From Novosphingobium sp. RL4 (GTDB taxonomy: Bacteria; Pseudomonadota; Alphaproteobacteria; Sphingomonadales; Sphingomonadaceae), in assembly GCF_035658495.1 (NCBI RefSeq), contig NZ_CP141944.1, positions 1,638,001 through 1,702,000 of the forward strand: a stretch of DNA of 64,000 nt. Reading direction: 5' to 3'. Positions 36,657 to 45,784 of this stretch are shown piece by piece. Under the pieces are notes generated by a model. That model worked only from the letters and a program-made list of their open reading frames with translations. It was not told where the DNA came from and ran no database searches. Position 1 is the first letter of the stretch, and each line of letters begins with the position of its first letter. The translations under genes were made by a program, and so were the position numbers.

Positions 36657-39191
36657 GTGCGTTACCAATATTTGGCGTGCTGCAGCATAGCTGCGGCCGC
36701 GACGACCCTTTGCGCGCCTGTTTCGGCCAGAGCCGAGGCGCGCATCGAAGTTCATCTTCCAGCGCAATCAATGGCGGCATCGCTTCGTGATGTCGGTCGC
36801 CTGTTCGGGCGCAATGTGAGTGTCGACGAAGAGGCTGTGGCAGGTCGGGAAGCCGCTGCTGTCGACGGTAATCTCACATTCGAGGAAGCCTTGGCTGCGG
36901 TCCTTGCCGGAAGTGGCCTCAAGGCCAATTCCTCGCAAGGCGGGGCGGTCATTCATGGACTTGCGCAGAACGAGGGCGACAATGGTACCATCGTCGTCAC
37001 CGGATCTCACATTCGCGGCGCGCCCGTCGCATCGACGACGCTGACGTACAATCGGGAGGAGATGCGCGACGCCGGTCAGTCGTCGGTCGCCGATGTCATC
37101 CGCGCCATTCCGCAGAACTTCGGGGGCGGACAAAATGCCGGGCTTGGATACAACGTTCCATCGGCGAGTGGCGCCGACCTCGATGGCGGTTCTTCGATCA
37201 ACTTGCGCGGGCTCGGTAGCGATGCGACGCTGACGCTGCTGAATGGTCGCAGGATGAGCTACGCCGGTGCTGCACAGGCGGTCGATGTTTCAGCGATACC
37301 GTTTGGTGCGATCGAGCGGATCGATATCGTTCCGGACGGAGCTTCGGCACTGTTCGGCTCTGACGCCGTTGCTGGCGTTGCCAATATCATCCTGCGGCGT
37401 GGTTTCGATGGCCTCGATGCCAGCGCGCGGATCGGCGGATCGACTGATGGCGGCAATTTCCAGCAGCAGTACGGGGTCACTGCCGGTAAAGTCTGGAATT
37501 CAAGGAGCGCGACGTTCGCTTACGAATACGCGCGCACAACGGCCATCGAGGCGGATCAGCGATCCTATGCGGAAGACCGTGTTCCTGGACTGACTCTTTC
37601 GCCTTACTTGCGGCATCACAACGCTTCGTTGGTGCTGCGGCAGAACCTGCTGGGCAACCTGACTTTCGATCTCGACGCGCTCTATAACAGGCGATGGTGG
37701 GAGCAGACGATCCCGCTCAACGCGGCCGGCGATTTGTCGGTGAGCAGGGCGGACTTTACGCGCCCGTCAGAATCCTGGAGCGCCGCGCCGTCGCTGACCC
37801 TGGCTTTGCCAGCTGACTGGCTCGTGACCCTTGGTGGCAGTTATGGCTGGAACCGCTCGAAATTCGGTGGGACTTACGTCTATGGGACCACCAAAATCGA
37901 TGCTTCGTCCGGCATCTACCGCAACGAGACTTCCAACATCGAGTTGTCGGGCAACGGCAAACTTGTTTCGGTTCCGGGCGGCGACATCAAGGCGGCTGTT
38001 GGCGTCGGCTATCGAAAGAGCACCTTCCAGCGCTCAGGTTCCAGCGCGAGTGCTTTTATCGATGCGTCGCAGGATAGTTACTACGCTTTCGGAGAATTGA
38101 GCGTGCCGGTCTTTGGTGCCGGGCAGGCACCGGCGCTGGGTCGAAGTCTCGATCTCAGTCTCGCGGCGCGCTACGAGCGCTATCCCGATGTCGATTCCGT
38201 GGTGACGCCGAAACTGGGGCTGATCTATGCGCCTAGCGCGGACGTTTCGCTCAAGGGAAGTTGGGGAAAATCGTTCCGGACGCCGACGCTCTATGAACAA
38301 TTCAGGCCCGCCACGACTCTGCTCTATAATGCCTCGACACTCGGCGGCACCGGCGGTGGGACCGCAATTTACGTGTCGGGTGGCAATCCTGACCTCAAAC
38401 CCGAACGGTCGACCAACTGGTCAGCGACCCTCGACTTGCATCCGCGGGGGTTGGCGGGCGCCAAGCTTCAGATCACCTATTTCGACATTCACTACCGTGA
38501 TCGCATCGTCTCGCCGATCACCTACGCGTCGCAGTCGCTGTCGAACCCTGCCTATGCCGATTACATAACGCTTGATCCGAGCGCTGTCGAACAGGCGGCC
38601 GCCATCGCCAGGGGCGCGACCTTCACCAATTATACAGGGAGCGCGTACAATCCGAGCACGGTCGTTGCCATCGTCGACAATTCGAACGTCAACGCCGGGC
38701 GGCAAACCGTTCGCGGCGTGGATGTCCTTGCCAGCTATGAATTCGCGCTCGGCAAAGGAACGCTGCGCTCCGCCATCAATGGGAGTTATATCGACAGCAA
38801 GCAGCAGCTGAGTGCGGAACAAGCCGTCACCCCGTTAGCTGGAACGCTGTTCAATCCCCCTCATTTCCGGGGACGCGGCGAGATTTCGTGGAGCCGGGAC
38901 GGACTCTCGCTGCTGGGCGCCTTCAACTACATCGGCCCGGTCCGCGACACACGTTCCACGCCCTCGGTTCGGGTCGCGGGCATGGTGCCCGTCGACTTTA
39001 CGCTTCGCTATTCTCTCGATCACGCAAAGGGCGCGCTCTCCGGCATCGATCTGATTGCCTCGATCCAGAATGCCTTCAACGACAAGCCCAGTTCGATCGC
39101 GATCACGTCGTATTACGACACGCCTTACGACAGTACCAACTACTCGCCCTACGGCCGGGTCCTCAGCCTCACGGTGTCCAAGAAATGGTAA
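36657..39191 (+). CDS. TonB-dependent receptor with STN signalling domain (lasso locus)
   Basis: 844 residues, GTG start. Signal peptide to about residue 26 (APVSARA), STN (secretin/TonB N-terminal) domain about 28-98 (VHLPAQSMAASLRDVGRLFGRNVSV, LTFEEALAAVLAGSGL), TonB box-like TIVVTGSHIRG, plug with SINLRGLGSDATLTLLNGRR, and a barrel to LTVSKKW. The STN domain signals to FecR. In other proteobacterial lasso loci the matching receptor is thought to import the lasso peptide. The stop overlaps the isopeptidase start by 7 nt. Confidence 0.93.
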   Translation: MRYQYLACCSIAAAATTLCAPVSARAEARIEVHLPAQSMAASLRDVGRLFGRNVSVDEEAVAGREAAAVDGNLTFEEALAAVLAGSGLKANSSQGGAVIHGLAQNEGDNGTIVVTGSHIRGAPVASTTLTYNREEMRDAGQSSVADVIRAIPQNFGGGQNAGLGYNVPSASGADLDGGSSINLRGLGSDATLTLLNGRRMSYAGAAQAVDVSAIPFGAIERIDIVPDGASALFGSDAVAGVANIILRRGFDGLDASARIGGSTDGGNFQQQYGVTAGKVWNSRSATFAYEYARTTAIEADQRSYAEDRVPGLTLSPYLRHHNASLVLRQNLLGNLTFDLDALYNRRWWEQTIPLNAAGDLSVSRADFTRPSESWSAAPSLTLALPADWLVTLGGSYGWNRSKFGGTYVYGTTKIDASSGIYRNETSNIELSGNGKLVSVPGGDIKAAVGVGYRKSTFQRSGSSASAFIDASQDSYYAFGELSVPVFGAGQAPALGRSLDLSLAARYERYPDVDSVVTPKLGLIYAPSADVSLKGSWGKSFRTPTLYEQFRPATTLLYNASTLGGTGGGTAIYVSGGNPDLKPERSTNWSATLDLHPRGLAGAKLQITYFDIHYRDRIVSPITYASQSLSNPAYADYITLDPSAVEQAAAIARGATFTNYTGSAYNPSTVVAIVDNSNVNAGRQTVRGVDVLASYEFALGKGTLRSAINGSYIDSKQQLSAEQAVTPLAGTLFNPPHFRGRGEISWSRDGLSLLGAFNYIGPVRDTRSTPSVRVAGMVPVDFTLRYSLDHAKGALSGIDLIASIQNAFNDKPSSIAITSYYDTPYDSTNYSPYGRVLSLTVSKKW

Positions 39192-41305
39192 GTTTGTTCT
39201 CTGGTGGGCTCGCTCTGGCGGGCGCTTTCGTCTTGTCGAATCCGGCGCATGCCGCTTGCGACGATTTGCTTCCAACCGCTGCCGACACGCAAGCCAAGCC
39301 CCGAACCATCACGACGATGGATTTGGCTCGGCTCCGGGACATTGGGTATCCGGACGCCACCGGCGACGCCAGCAGTCCCTACGCCCTCTCACCGGACCGG
39401 ACGTCGATAGCGTTCGTGATATCGCGGGGCGATCCTAAATCGAACCAGTACTGCTCGGCACTGGTCGTCATGCCGATCAGCGGCAATGGCGCGGCTCGGA
39501 TCCTCGACCGGGGTGGTGCCATCCCCAGAATGTCCGCTCCGTTTCGTAATCTCTACATTACCACGGGCTTTCCGGAGCTTATCGTTCCGATCTGGTCTCC
39601 AGACGGCAAGTCGATCGCTTACCGCAAGCTGATCGATGGGGTTGTTCAGTTGGCGCGAGCCCGTGCCGACGGCAGCGGCGCGCAAGTGGCCACGCACGAA
39701 ACGAGCAACGTAGAGGATTTCGTCTGGTCGGCTGACAGCGCGCGCCTGATCTATTTCACGCGGCCAGGCCGTCAGTTGGCGAAGGACAAGATAGCGCGGG
39801 AAGCGCCTTCGGGCTGGCTTTACGACAAGAGCATCCTGCCAATGCAATCGTGGGAGCCGCAACCCTGGGCTTCGGACCTCGTGCGCAAGAGCTTCGTGGC
39901 GGACCTGTCGTCGGGCGCGATCCGGCCCGCTTCCCCCGAGGAGGAAAAGGCGGTCACCGTGCCTCCTTCGCCTGGCGCGCCGTACGAAATGAGCGTCACA
40001 AACGAAGCCGGCAGCATGGCATGGACAGCGCCTGTCGGGACGCATCCCGCCGCCGATCGCAAGGTGTGGGCGCAGTTTCCCGACGGTGCAAAAATTCCCT
40101 GCAAGGGAGAAGGATGCGACGGCAGGATTTCCAGACTCTATTGGGAAAAGGGCGGGCAGTCGGTGGTCTACCTTGGCCTTGAGGGCTGGGACAGGGAGGA
40201 ATACGTCCTCCACCGCTGGTTTCCCAAGACTGGTCGTCTCACCACCATTCTGCGGACAACCGATGCGCTTACGGGCTGCATCTTTGCAGGTTCAGAACTC
40301 ATATGTGGCCGCGAGAACGCCACCACGCCCCGGCGCATCGTGGGGGTAAACCTTGCGTCGGGGCGGAGCCGCGTGATCTTCGACCCCAACCCGGAATTCG
40401 CTGCGTTCCGACTGGGCAGAGTCACCCGGCTCAAATTCTCGAGTGCCGCCGGACTACCTGCCTGGGGCGATCTTGTCCTCCCGCCTGACTATGACGGTAA
40501 GGGCAAGCTGCCACTCGTCATCGTGCAGTATCAGAGCAGAAGCTTCCTGAGGGGAGGGGTGGGCGACGATTACCCGATCTTTCCAATGGCAGCGAAGGGG
40601 CTGGCGGTATTGAGCTTCAATCGGCCGCCGGACGTTGCCGACAGCGATCCCTCGGTGAAAACCTGGGAAGAGAACCGCGCTGCCAGCCGGCGAAACTGGG
40701 CTGACCGAAGAAGCATTCTTTCGGCGCTGGAAGACGGGATCGATGCCGCGATAGCTACCGGCGTAATCGATCCGGAGCGCATTGGAATCAGCGGTCTGAG
40801 TGACGGAGCGTCGACGGTAGAGTTTGCGCTGGTCAATTCTCGGCGTTTCAAGGCGGCAGCGATGAGCACCTGTTGCGACGATCTCCTCACGCAGACCGTT
40901 TTGGGAGGATTTGCCTGGGGCGAGGAAAACCGGCGCGGCGGGATACCCGCGTCCGTCGATAACGATCGCGAATACTGGAAGCCTATTTCGCTTTCGATCA
41001 ACGCTCGAAAGATCGATACCCCCATCCTCATGCAGGTTGCCGATCGAGAAGCATCACTCGGTTTGCCGGCGATGGGCGCGCTCGTAGAAGCCGACAAACC
41101 GCTGGAGGTTTTCGTCTTCGATGATGAATACCACAACAAGTGGCAGCCTGCGCACCGGCTGGCGATTTATGACCGCGATATCGACTGGTTCAGGTTCTGG
41201 CTCAGCGACTATCGGGATCCTGCGCCGGAGAAGCGAGGCCAGTATGCGCGTTGGGATATCCTCCGCGCGAAGGCCAAGTCGGCGGTGGCGACGACAAGTC
41301 CCTGA
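39185..41305 (+). CDS. Lasso-peptide isopeptidase (AtxE-type prolyl oligopeptidase family)
   Basis: 706 residues from ATG 39185, which sits inside the last codons of the receptor gene. Signal peptide MVSLFSGGLALAGAFVLSNPAHA, beta-propeller-like N-terminal part, C-terminal alpha/beta hydrolase. The nucleophile is Ser539 in GISGLSDGAS; Glu622 (VADREAS) and His650 (DEYHNKW) complete the triad. The spacings 83 and 28 equal those I recall for AtxE2 (Ser527-Glu610-His638). This family linearises lasso peptides by cleaving the ring isopeptide bond after uptake. The 3' end overlaps the convergent cyclase gene by 104 nt. Confidence 0.93.
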   Translation: MVSLFSGGLALAGAFVLSNPAHAACDDLLPTAADTQAKPRTITTMDLARLRDIGYPDATGDASSPYALSPDRTSIAFVISRGDPKSNQYCSALVVMPISGNGAARILDRGGAIPRMSAPFRNLYITTGFPELIVPIWSPDGKSIAYRKLIDGVVQLARARADGSGAQVATHETSNVEDFVWSADSARLIYFTRPGRQLAKDKIAREAPSGWLYDKSILPMQSWEPQPWASDLVRKSFVADLSSGAIRPASPEEEKAVTVPPSPGAPYEMSVTNEAGSMAWTAPVGTHPAADRKVWAQFPDGAKIPCKGEGCDGRISRLYWEKGGQSVVYLGLEGWDREEYVLHRWFPKTGRLTTILRTTDALTGCIFAGSELICGRENATTPRRIVGVNLASGRSRVIFDPNPEFAAFRLGRVTRLKFSSAAGLPAWGDLVLPPDYDGKGKLPLVIVQYQSRSFLRGGVGDDYPIFPMAAKGLAVLSFNRPPDVADSDPSVKTWEENRAASRRNWADRRSILSALEDGIDAAIATGVIDPERIGISGLSDGASTVEFALVNSRRFKAAAMSTCCDDLLTQTVLGGFAWGEENRRGGIPASVDNDREYWKPISLSINARKIDTPILMQVADREASLGLPAMGALVEADKPLEVFVFDDEYHNKWQPAHRLAIYDRDIDWFRFWLSDYRDPAPEKRGQYARWDILRAKAKSAVATTSP

Positions 41306-43034
41306 TCTCTCGGGCCCATTTTTCGGCGTCCATTAATCTGACGATCCGGCCAAATTCCTGCCCCTGGAATGGGGCCGGATCGTCCAGTATCCTGAGCACC
41401 GAGGACGAGCATATCACGCCTTCGTTGGCGAGAAGGCCATCGAGCAGATTGTCGCGGATGTAAGACCGATTGGCTTCGAACATTCGAACTACGAAACTGT
41501 CGGGCATTCCCTTGCCGCGCCTCCAAACGACCTCATGCGGTAGGTTTCGATCGAATGCGCGCCGAGCGACGGCACGGTTGCAGCCGTTCTCGAACCAGTG
41601 CCAGCTTGGGATCGAGAGGCAATGCTCAATAAGCGGTTGCGAGACGAGCGGGGAAACAACCTTATCCTTGGTTCCGGCGGGACCATCCTCGATAAAGCTC
41701 TGGGCAGCTACCAGGAGAGCGATCTGGCCGGCACGACCCGGCAAGCGCTCCTCATTGTCGGCAAGCCAGGGATGCAATTTCCTATTGCGCGCCGTTTGCA
41801 CTGCTGCGGGCGGTAGCAGACTACTGCTGGTGGACCAGCGATACGGGCGGGATCTGTGGGCGGCTCGAGACAAGGCCTTCCACGCGACGTGCCAGACCGA
41901 TGCGTGGGCCATTTCACCGATTTCCTGACATGTTCGCCAAAAGGCGGTGAGGCTGTGTCCGCCGAGAAGGCAGTCGGCGGCTGGTGATGCAGACTGGAGT
42001 GAGCAGAACACATTGTCTCCGCCTCCGCCATCTACGATTGCGTCACATCCAAGCTCAGCGGCTACGGTCTGCGCATCCTGGAATAGGCGTTGCTCGAAAC
42101 CTCGCGCCACCGGGCGCGGCAGGCGGGAGGCTGGGAGACTCTCGAGGCCCAGTGCCTGATCAGGCATATTCCTCTCTGTCAGCTCGCGGGCAGCAAAGCT
42201 CGCAACTGCGCGTGCGTAGTTTCGCTCATCGCCCGCAGCAGCGGGCGCCACGAGATTGAGGCATGCAAACTCACGGCCGCGTGCGGCGAGGCAAGCCGCA
42301 AGAATCGAGGAGTCGAGGCCGCCGGATAGCATGACGAGTGGATTGCTGGTTCTCGAGGTCTTTGCGGCAACGCAGCTGATCGCGAGCTCGCGAAGAATCT
42401 GCTCATTGAGGTCTGCGGCTGTGGCCCTCCTTGAACTCTGCGGAACCATCCAAGGTGACCACAAGGTCTCGTGCGTTGCGCTCTTGCCGGAGAATACGGC
42501 AACCTCGCCGCCTCGCACTTCGTGAACCCCCGTGATGCAGGTTTCGGCACTGCGCATGTCGCCCGCATAGAGTTGGAAAGCCACTCCGCCATAATCAACC
42601 GAGTTTGCCATGTCGGAGGCCCAGGCGAGCGTATCGATGTCGGAGGCAACGATGGTAGCGCCCGCGTTGCTGCGGTAAAGACAGGGCAGGGCGCCGAAAG
42701 GGCTGCGAAGCAGAAATGCCGCATCCTGCGCGCGGATTACGGCAACCCAATCACCCCAGTAGCGCTCGATCAGCCTGCGGCCGTTCGTCTGCAGAATTTT
42801 GTCGCACTCTTGCGGGGGCAGAACGGTAATCCGTTTCATCCGGTCGCGGCAGTAAACGGCGCCGACGATCAAGCCTGCATCGAGCAGTCGTATCGCTTCA
42901 ACACCATGAGAGGCGCAAGCGAATAGGCCGGGGCGATCGATCGGGGCAGGAGAGGCGGCCACGATTGAACGCGATCTCAGCCTTGCTTGCTCTTCCTGCC
43001 CAAGATTGATGCCGATTGTGAACCGCTGAGCCAT
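41202..43034 (-). CDS. Lasso-peptide cyclase (asparagine-synthetase-like, C protein)
   Basis: 610 residues from ATG 43034, joined to the B gene by TAATG. The N-terminal part resembles the glutaminase-like half of class B asparagine synthetases without its N-terminal Cys. The PP-loop SGGLDSS is at residues 237-243 and DGGGGDNVF follows. The enzyme adenylates the Asp8 side chain of the core peptide and closes the ring on Gly1. No ABC exporter gene (D protein) follows; isopeptidase genes take that place, as in the astexin-type loci. The last ~35 codons lie antisense to the isopeptidase gene. Confidence 0.93.
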   Translation of the reverse strand: MAQRFTIGINLGQEEQARLRSRSIVAASPAPIDRPGLFACASHGVEAIRLLDAGLIVGAVYCRDRMKRITVLPPQECDKILQTNGRRLIERYWGDWVAVIRAQDAAFLLRSPFGALPCLYRSNAGATIVASDIDTLAWASDMANSVDYGGVAFQLYAGDMRSAETCITGVHEVRGGEVAVFSGKSATHETLWSPWMVPQSSRRATAADLNEQILRELAISCVAAKTSRTSNPLVMLSGGLDSSILAACLAARGREFACLNLVAPAAAGDERNYARAVASFAARELTERNMPDQALGLESLPASRLPRPVARGFEQRLFQDAQTVAAELGCDAIVDGGGGDNVFCSLQSASPAADCLLGGHSLTAFWRTCQEIGEMAHASVWHVAWKALSRAAHRSRPYRWSTSSSLLPPAAVQTARNRKLHPWLADNEERLPGRAGQIALLVAAQSFIEDGPAGTKDKVVSPLVSQPLIEHCLSIPSWHWFENGCNRAVARRAFDRNLPHEVVWRRGKGMPDSFVVRMFEANRSYIRDNLLDGLLANEGVICSSSVLRILDDPAPFQGQEFGRIVRLMDAEKWAREIRDLSSPPPTWPSRGGYPNAHTGLASPAQDPDSR

Positions 43035-43681
43035 TACAGCACCGCGATCGGTGTGTAGTGGGCTGCGATCTCGAGACGTTCGTTCACCAGGACGTCTCGC
43101 CACTGCACCCAGGCGTGAGCTCTAAACGGCGGCATGCCGATACCGATTACGACGTCAGCAGCCGCGCCTGCGGCATAGAGGCTTCGCGCGACCGCAATTG
43201 CATAGGCAAGGCATCGGTCGTGCGACCCGATTAGCCCGATGCATCGGCGATATGCGTCGGCGATGACTGCGACCGCAAGGAGATCGGCTTGGTCCTCTGT
43301 CGGCTTTATCCTGACCATCGAGGCAAGCGTTTGGGCGAGGCCACGGCGCTGCAAACTGCTTTGGGCGTAAAGGAAACGGGCGCACATCCGGGCGAGAGCC
43401 AGCCGACCGCCCGAGGATGCATCCTGCTCAAGCGCACTGCGAAGTGCTGGCTTCTTGCTGCATTCGCGGAAGACAAAAGGGCTTGCCGCCCGTCTGACGA
43501 TGCCCGTTTTTGCGAGAATGGCACGCTCGAATTCGGCGATAGGCTCGCCAGCGGAGGCTCTGCTGAAGACATTTTCGGCCTCGCGCGAGAGGCAGAAGTA
43601 ACGGTCGGCTGGAATGTCGAGGAATACGATCCGATCAGCCAGCCGGCAGAATGTGAGACCCTCACGTAGAGACGTGGTCAT
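43034..43681 (-). CDS. Lasso-peptide B protein: RRE fused to transglutaminase-like protease
   Basis: 215 residues. Residues about 8-80 are the PqqD-like RiPP recognition element (GLTFCRLADRIVFLDIPADRYFCLS) that binds the leader. Residues about 95-215 are the leader peptidase with Cys157 (HDRCLAYA) and His189 (FRAHAWVQW); the acid could be Asp196 or Glu201 and is not obvious. In actinobacteria these parts are separate B1 and B2 proteins; the fused form is the proteobacterial one. No strong ribosome site precedes ATG 43681, which would keep B lower than the precursor. Confidence 0.93.
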   Translation of the reverse strand: MTTSLREGLTFCRLADRIVFLDIPADRYFCLSREAENVFSRASAGEPIAEFERAILAKTGIVRRAASPFVFRECSKKPALRSALEQDASSGGRLALARMCARFLYAQSSLQRRGLAQTLASMVRIKPTEDQADLLAVAVIADAYRRCIGLIGSHDRCLAYAIAVARSLYAAGAAADVVIGIGMPPFRAHAWVQWRDVLVNERLEIAAHYTPIAVL

Positions 43682-43719
43682 GTAGGTAATCCCGGAAGCG
43701 AGGAGCGATCAGGGCGGAA

Positions 43720-43745
43720 GGATGCGCGGCATGCGCCGCGCATCC
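43720..43745 (-). terminator. Conserved hairpin between precursor A1 and B
   Basis: 11-bp perfect stem GGATGCGCGGC/GCCGCGCATCC with an ATGC loop, 7 nt after the A1 stop. Precursor A2 has the same stem in the same place with one compensated base pair change (G-C to A-T). It probably acts as an attenuator or 3' stabiliser that makes precursor mRNA more abundant than BC mRNA. Confidence 0.7.
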
Positions 43746-43751
43746 TCGTCG

Positions 43752-43871
43752 TCAGTCGTCCGAAAGGCCGGGCTGGTTCTGAGCAAGGACGAAGTCGCCG
43801 CCGGTGCCGATCGGGCCCTTGGTCTCGACGCTGGCAGTGCCAAGGTCGATCGTATCGCTTTCCTGTACCAT
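43752..43871 (-). CDS. Lasso-peptide precursor A1
   Basis: 39 residues; too short for ordinary gene calling. GAGGAA lies 8 nt before ATG. Leader MVQESDTIDLGTASVETK (18 residues) carries the conserved Thr at the penultimate position. Predicted core of 21 residues begins GPIGTGGD, giving an 8-residue Gly1-Asp8 macrolactam, then a 13-residue tail starting at Phe9 and ending GLSDD. It sits directly upstream of B and C on the same strand. Core boundary follows the Thr(-2) rule of the family; the mature product could be trimmed at the C-terminus. Confidence 0.92.
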   Translation of the reverse strand: MVQESDTIDLGTASVETKGPIGTGGDFVLAQNQPGLSDD

Positions 43872-43888
43872 GTCACATTCCTCGTTTG

Positions 43889-43952
43889 CTGCCGCGATAT
43901 TGCGGCAGAGGAATGATGCTGCGATTCGCGAATTATAAAAAATTTATAATAA
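43889..43952 (-). promoter_or_regulatory. A1 promoter block and 5'-UTR stem-loop
   Basis: Stem CTGCCGC/GCGGCAG with a 6-nt loop at 43889-43908, then a 19-nt block reading TATAAAAAATTTATAATAA on the plus strand at 43934-43952. The AT block starts 63 nt upstream of the A1 start. Both elements recur upstream of A2 at the same distance (62 nt). It is likely the promoter core and leader of the precursor transcript. Confidence 0.6.
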
Positions 43953-44073
43953 CTTTATATTATTCGCTAAATCTGCTTTTAGTTCGAAAAATGCATTAGC
44001 TAATTGGATAAATGCGTCGCAGTTCGTGATTAGGCTATACTTATTGAGCTTTGGACTATGAGGATCTGTCATT

Positions 44074-44340
44074 TTAACTAATGGTGTCGCTGCGTCGCCG
44101 CGTTACCTTCCGGTTTGCGCCTTCTTTCACTGTCGCCGATTTGCGCACGGCGTCGAAGAAATCGAGAATGTCGGCATCGTGAAGCCTTAGGGCCTCGCTC
44201 CAACTGCTGGAATAAATCGCCCTGCCCTCCGGGACGCAGTCGGGATCGAACATCACAGGATGATGGTCGTACAACTCGCGGTCGTTGTGCTTGATGCAGT
44301 AGGCGGTCGTTCTAAGGCGTTCGAGACGATCCTTGTCCAC
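44074..44340 (-). CDS. Hypothetical protein, 88 residues
   Basis: I do not recognise this protein. It reads from GTG 44340 (AAGGG 6 nt upstream) with a hydrophilic sequence including CIKHNDRELYDHHPVMFDPD and LRLHDADILDFFDAVRKS, ending in a basic tail. The open frame continues to a TTG at 44391, so it could be a fragment of a longer gene cut off when the hydrolase segment was inserted. It lies between the A1 promoter and the serine hydrolase gene. Could also be non-coding. Confidence 0.35.
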   Translation of the reverse strand: MDKDRLERLRTTAYCIKHNDRELYDHHPVMFDPDCVPEGRAIYSSSWSEALRLHDADILDFFDAVRKSATVKEGANRKVTRRRSDTIS

Positions 44341-44432
44341 TGCAAACCCTTGTCCTCGCAGTTTACCGTAGGCCTTGTTGCACCTGTACAAGGGCCGCTC
44401 TTCAGGACTTGTTCTTCATCTGACGACCACAT

Positions 44433-44448
44433 ATGTAGGCGCCTACAT
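44433..44448. promoter_or_regulatory. 16-bp palindrome, likely MarR operator
   Basis: ATGTAGGCGCCTACAT, a perfect 16-bp palindrome immediately upstream of, and touching, the possible hydrolase start codon at 44447. The hydrolase gene is followed by a MarR gene in the same operon, so autoregulation through this site is likely. Confidence 0.55.
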
Positions 44449-44464
44449 GAGCGGGGTGGTTTCG

Positions 44465-45784
44465 ATGAGCGGTCGCATGACAAGAAGGGGGGTTATGGGC
44501 GGAGCCGTAGGACTGGGCGTGTTGAGCTGGGGCGGGCCTAGTCTCGCAGCGGGCGCCGGAGGCTCCATCGCCGCTCGTTTGGATGCCGCCGTGGAACAGG
44601 CGATAATAGATGCAGATTTCTCTGGCGCCTTGATGCTGAAACGCGGCGACCAGGTCGTCTATCAGCGCGCAGTGGGGCAGGCCGATCGGGTGTTCGGCGT
44701 GGCGAACCGCATCGCCGCGCGATTCAACGTCGCTTCCATCGGCAAGATGTTCACCGCCACGGCGATCCTGCGTCTGGCCGAACAAGGGCGAGTCGACCTG
44801 GACGCCCCGGTCCTCCGCTATCTGCCCGACTATCCGGCCCCAGCCATCGCCGGCCGGATCACGGCACGTCAGCTACTGTCGCACAGCTCTGGCATCGGAA
44901 ACTACTGGGAGGCGATCGCGCAGAAGCCGTCCCAGGCCTTCGTCGAGACTCGCGACTTCCTGCCTTTGATCGCCGACCAGCCACTGGAGTTCACGCCCGG
45001 AGAGCGGTTCGGCTACTCCAACGGCGGCTATGTGATCCTGGGCTTGATCGTCGAGGCCTTGACCGGCGAAGTCTACGCAGATCACATCAGGCGCACGATC
45101 TTCGAGCCCCTTGGCATGAGCGGCAGCGGCGACTGGCCACTCGATCTCGTGGTGCCTAACCGGGCCGACGGCTACACACGCGACGAGGCCGTCCCTGGCG
45201 CTTGGCGCAACAACCTTTTCGTCAACCAGTTCCGGGGCGGTCCGGCGGGCGGCGGCTATTCGACCGTCGAGGACCTGTCGACCTTCATCGCCGCTCTGGG
45301 CGACGGTCGGCTCCTGTCGCCGCAGATGCGCGCCACCGCGACCGCTGGCCTGTTCGATCGGGGCCGCGGGCGTTACGGCCTGGGGTTCGTGGAGGAGACT
45401 GTCAACGGCCACCGCATGGTGGGCAACACCGGCGGCCATTTCGGCATCGCCGGCGAGGTTTGGGGCTATCAGAATCTGGGCTACACCTTCGCCATGCTGT
45501 CCAATGGCGAGGTCGATGGGTACTGGGCCATGAATGTTGCGGCGAAGGATATCCTGTGCGGACCCGGCCCGGCGACTGACGCCTATCATCTGGGCATGGC
45601 GATGGCCGTGGCGGCAAGGGACGTCAGCGTGGGCGCCGCCCGGACCCTGTTCGACACGAGGCCGCAGGGCCTGAAACCAAGCTCGGTCTTCGAGGTCGAG
45701 GCGGCGAAAGCCCGCCATCGCGGAAATCCGGCCGGCGCTGATCGGATCATGGCGATCGCCGCTATCGCCGAGCCCCCGACATGA
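44465..45784 (+). CDS. Serine hydrolase, beta-lactamase class C family
   Basis: 439 residues from ATG 44465 (GGGGTGG upstream; ATG 44447 is possible). N-terminus with twin Arg (MTRRGVMGGAVGLGVLSWGG) looks like a Tat or Sec signal. Catalytic SxxK motif ASIGKMF, YxN motif YSNGGYV and a C-terminal HxG-like GGHFG identify the serine beta-lactamase/DD-peptidase/esterase fold. Substrate unknown; many such proteins are esterases or D-aminopeptidases. GC-rich codon use and its own MarR regulator suggest a cassette inserted between the two lasso precursors. Confidence 0.88.
   Translation: MSGRMTRRGVMGGAVGLGVLSWGGPSLAAGAGGSIAARLDAAVEQAIIDADFSGALMLKRGDQVVYQRAVGQADRVFGVANRIAARFNVASIGKMFTATAILRLAEQGRVDLDAPVLRYLPDYPAPAIAGRITARQLLSHSSGIGNYWEAIAQKPSQAFVETRDFLPLIADQPLEFTPGERFGYSNGGYVILGLIVEALTGEVYADHIRRTIFEPLGMSGSGDWPLDLVVPNRADGYTRDEAVPGAWRNNLFVNQFRGGPAGGGYSTVEDLSTFIAALGDGRLLSPQMRATATAGLFDRGRGRYGLGFVEETVNGHRMVGNTGGHFGIAGEVWGYQNLGYTFAMLSNGEVDGYWAMNVAAKDILCGPGPATDAYHLGMAMAVAARDVSVGAARTLFDTRPQGLKPSSVFEVEAAKARHRGNPAGADRIMAIAAIAEPPT

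Noticed and set aside
38888..39184. N-terminal extension of the isopeptidase
   Set aside because: Overlaps the receptor gene; ATG 39185 gives a clean signal peptide.
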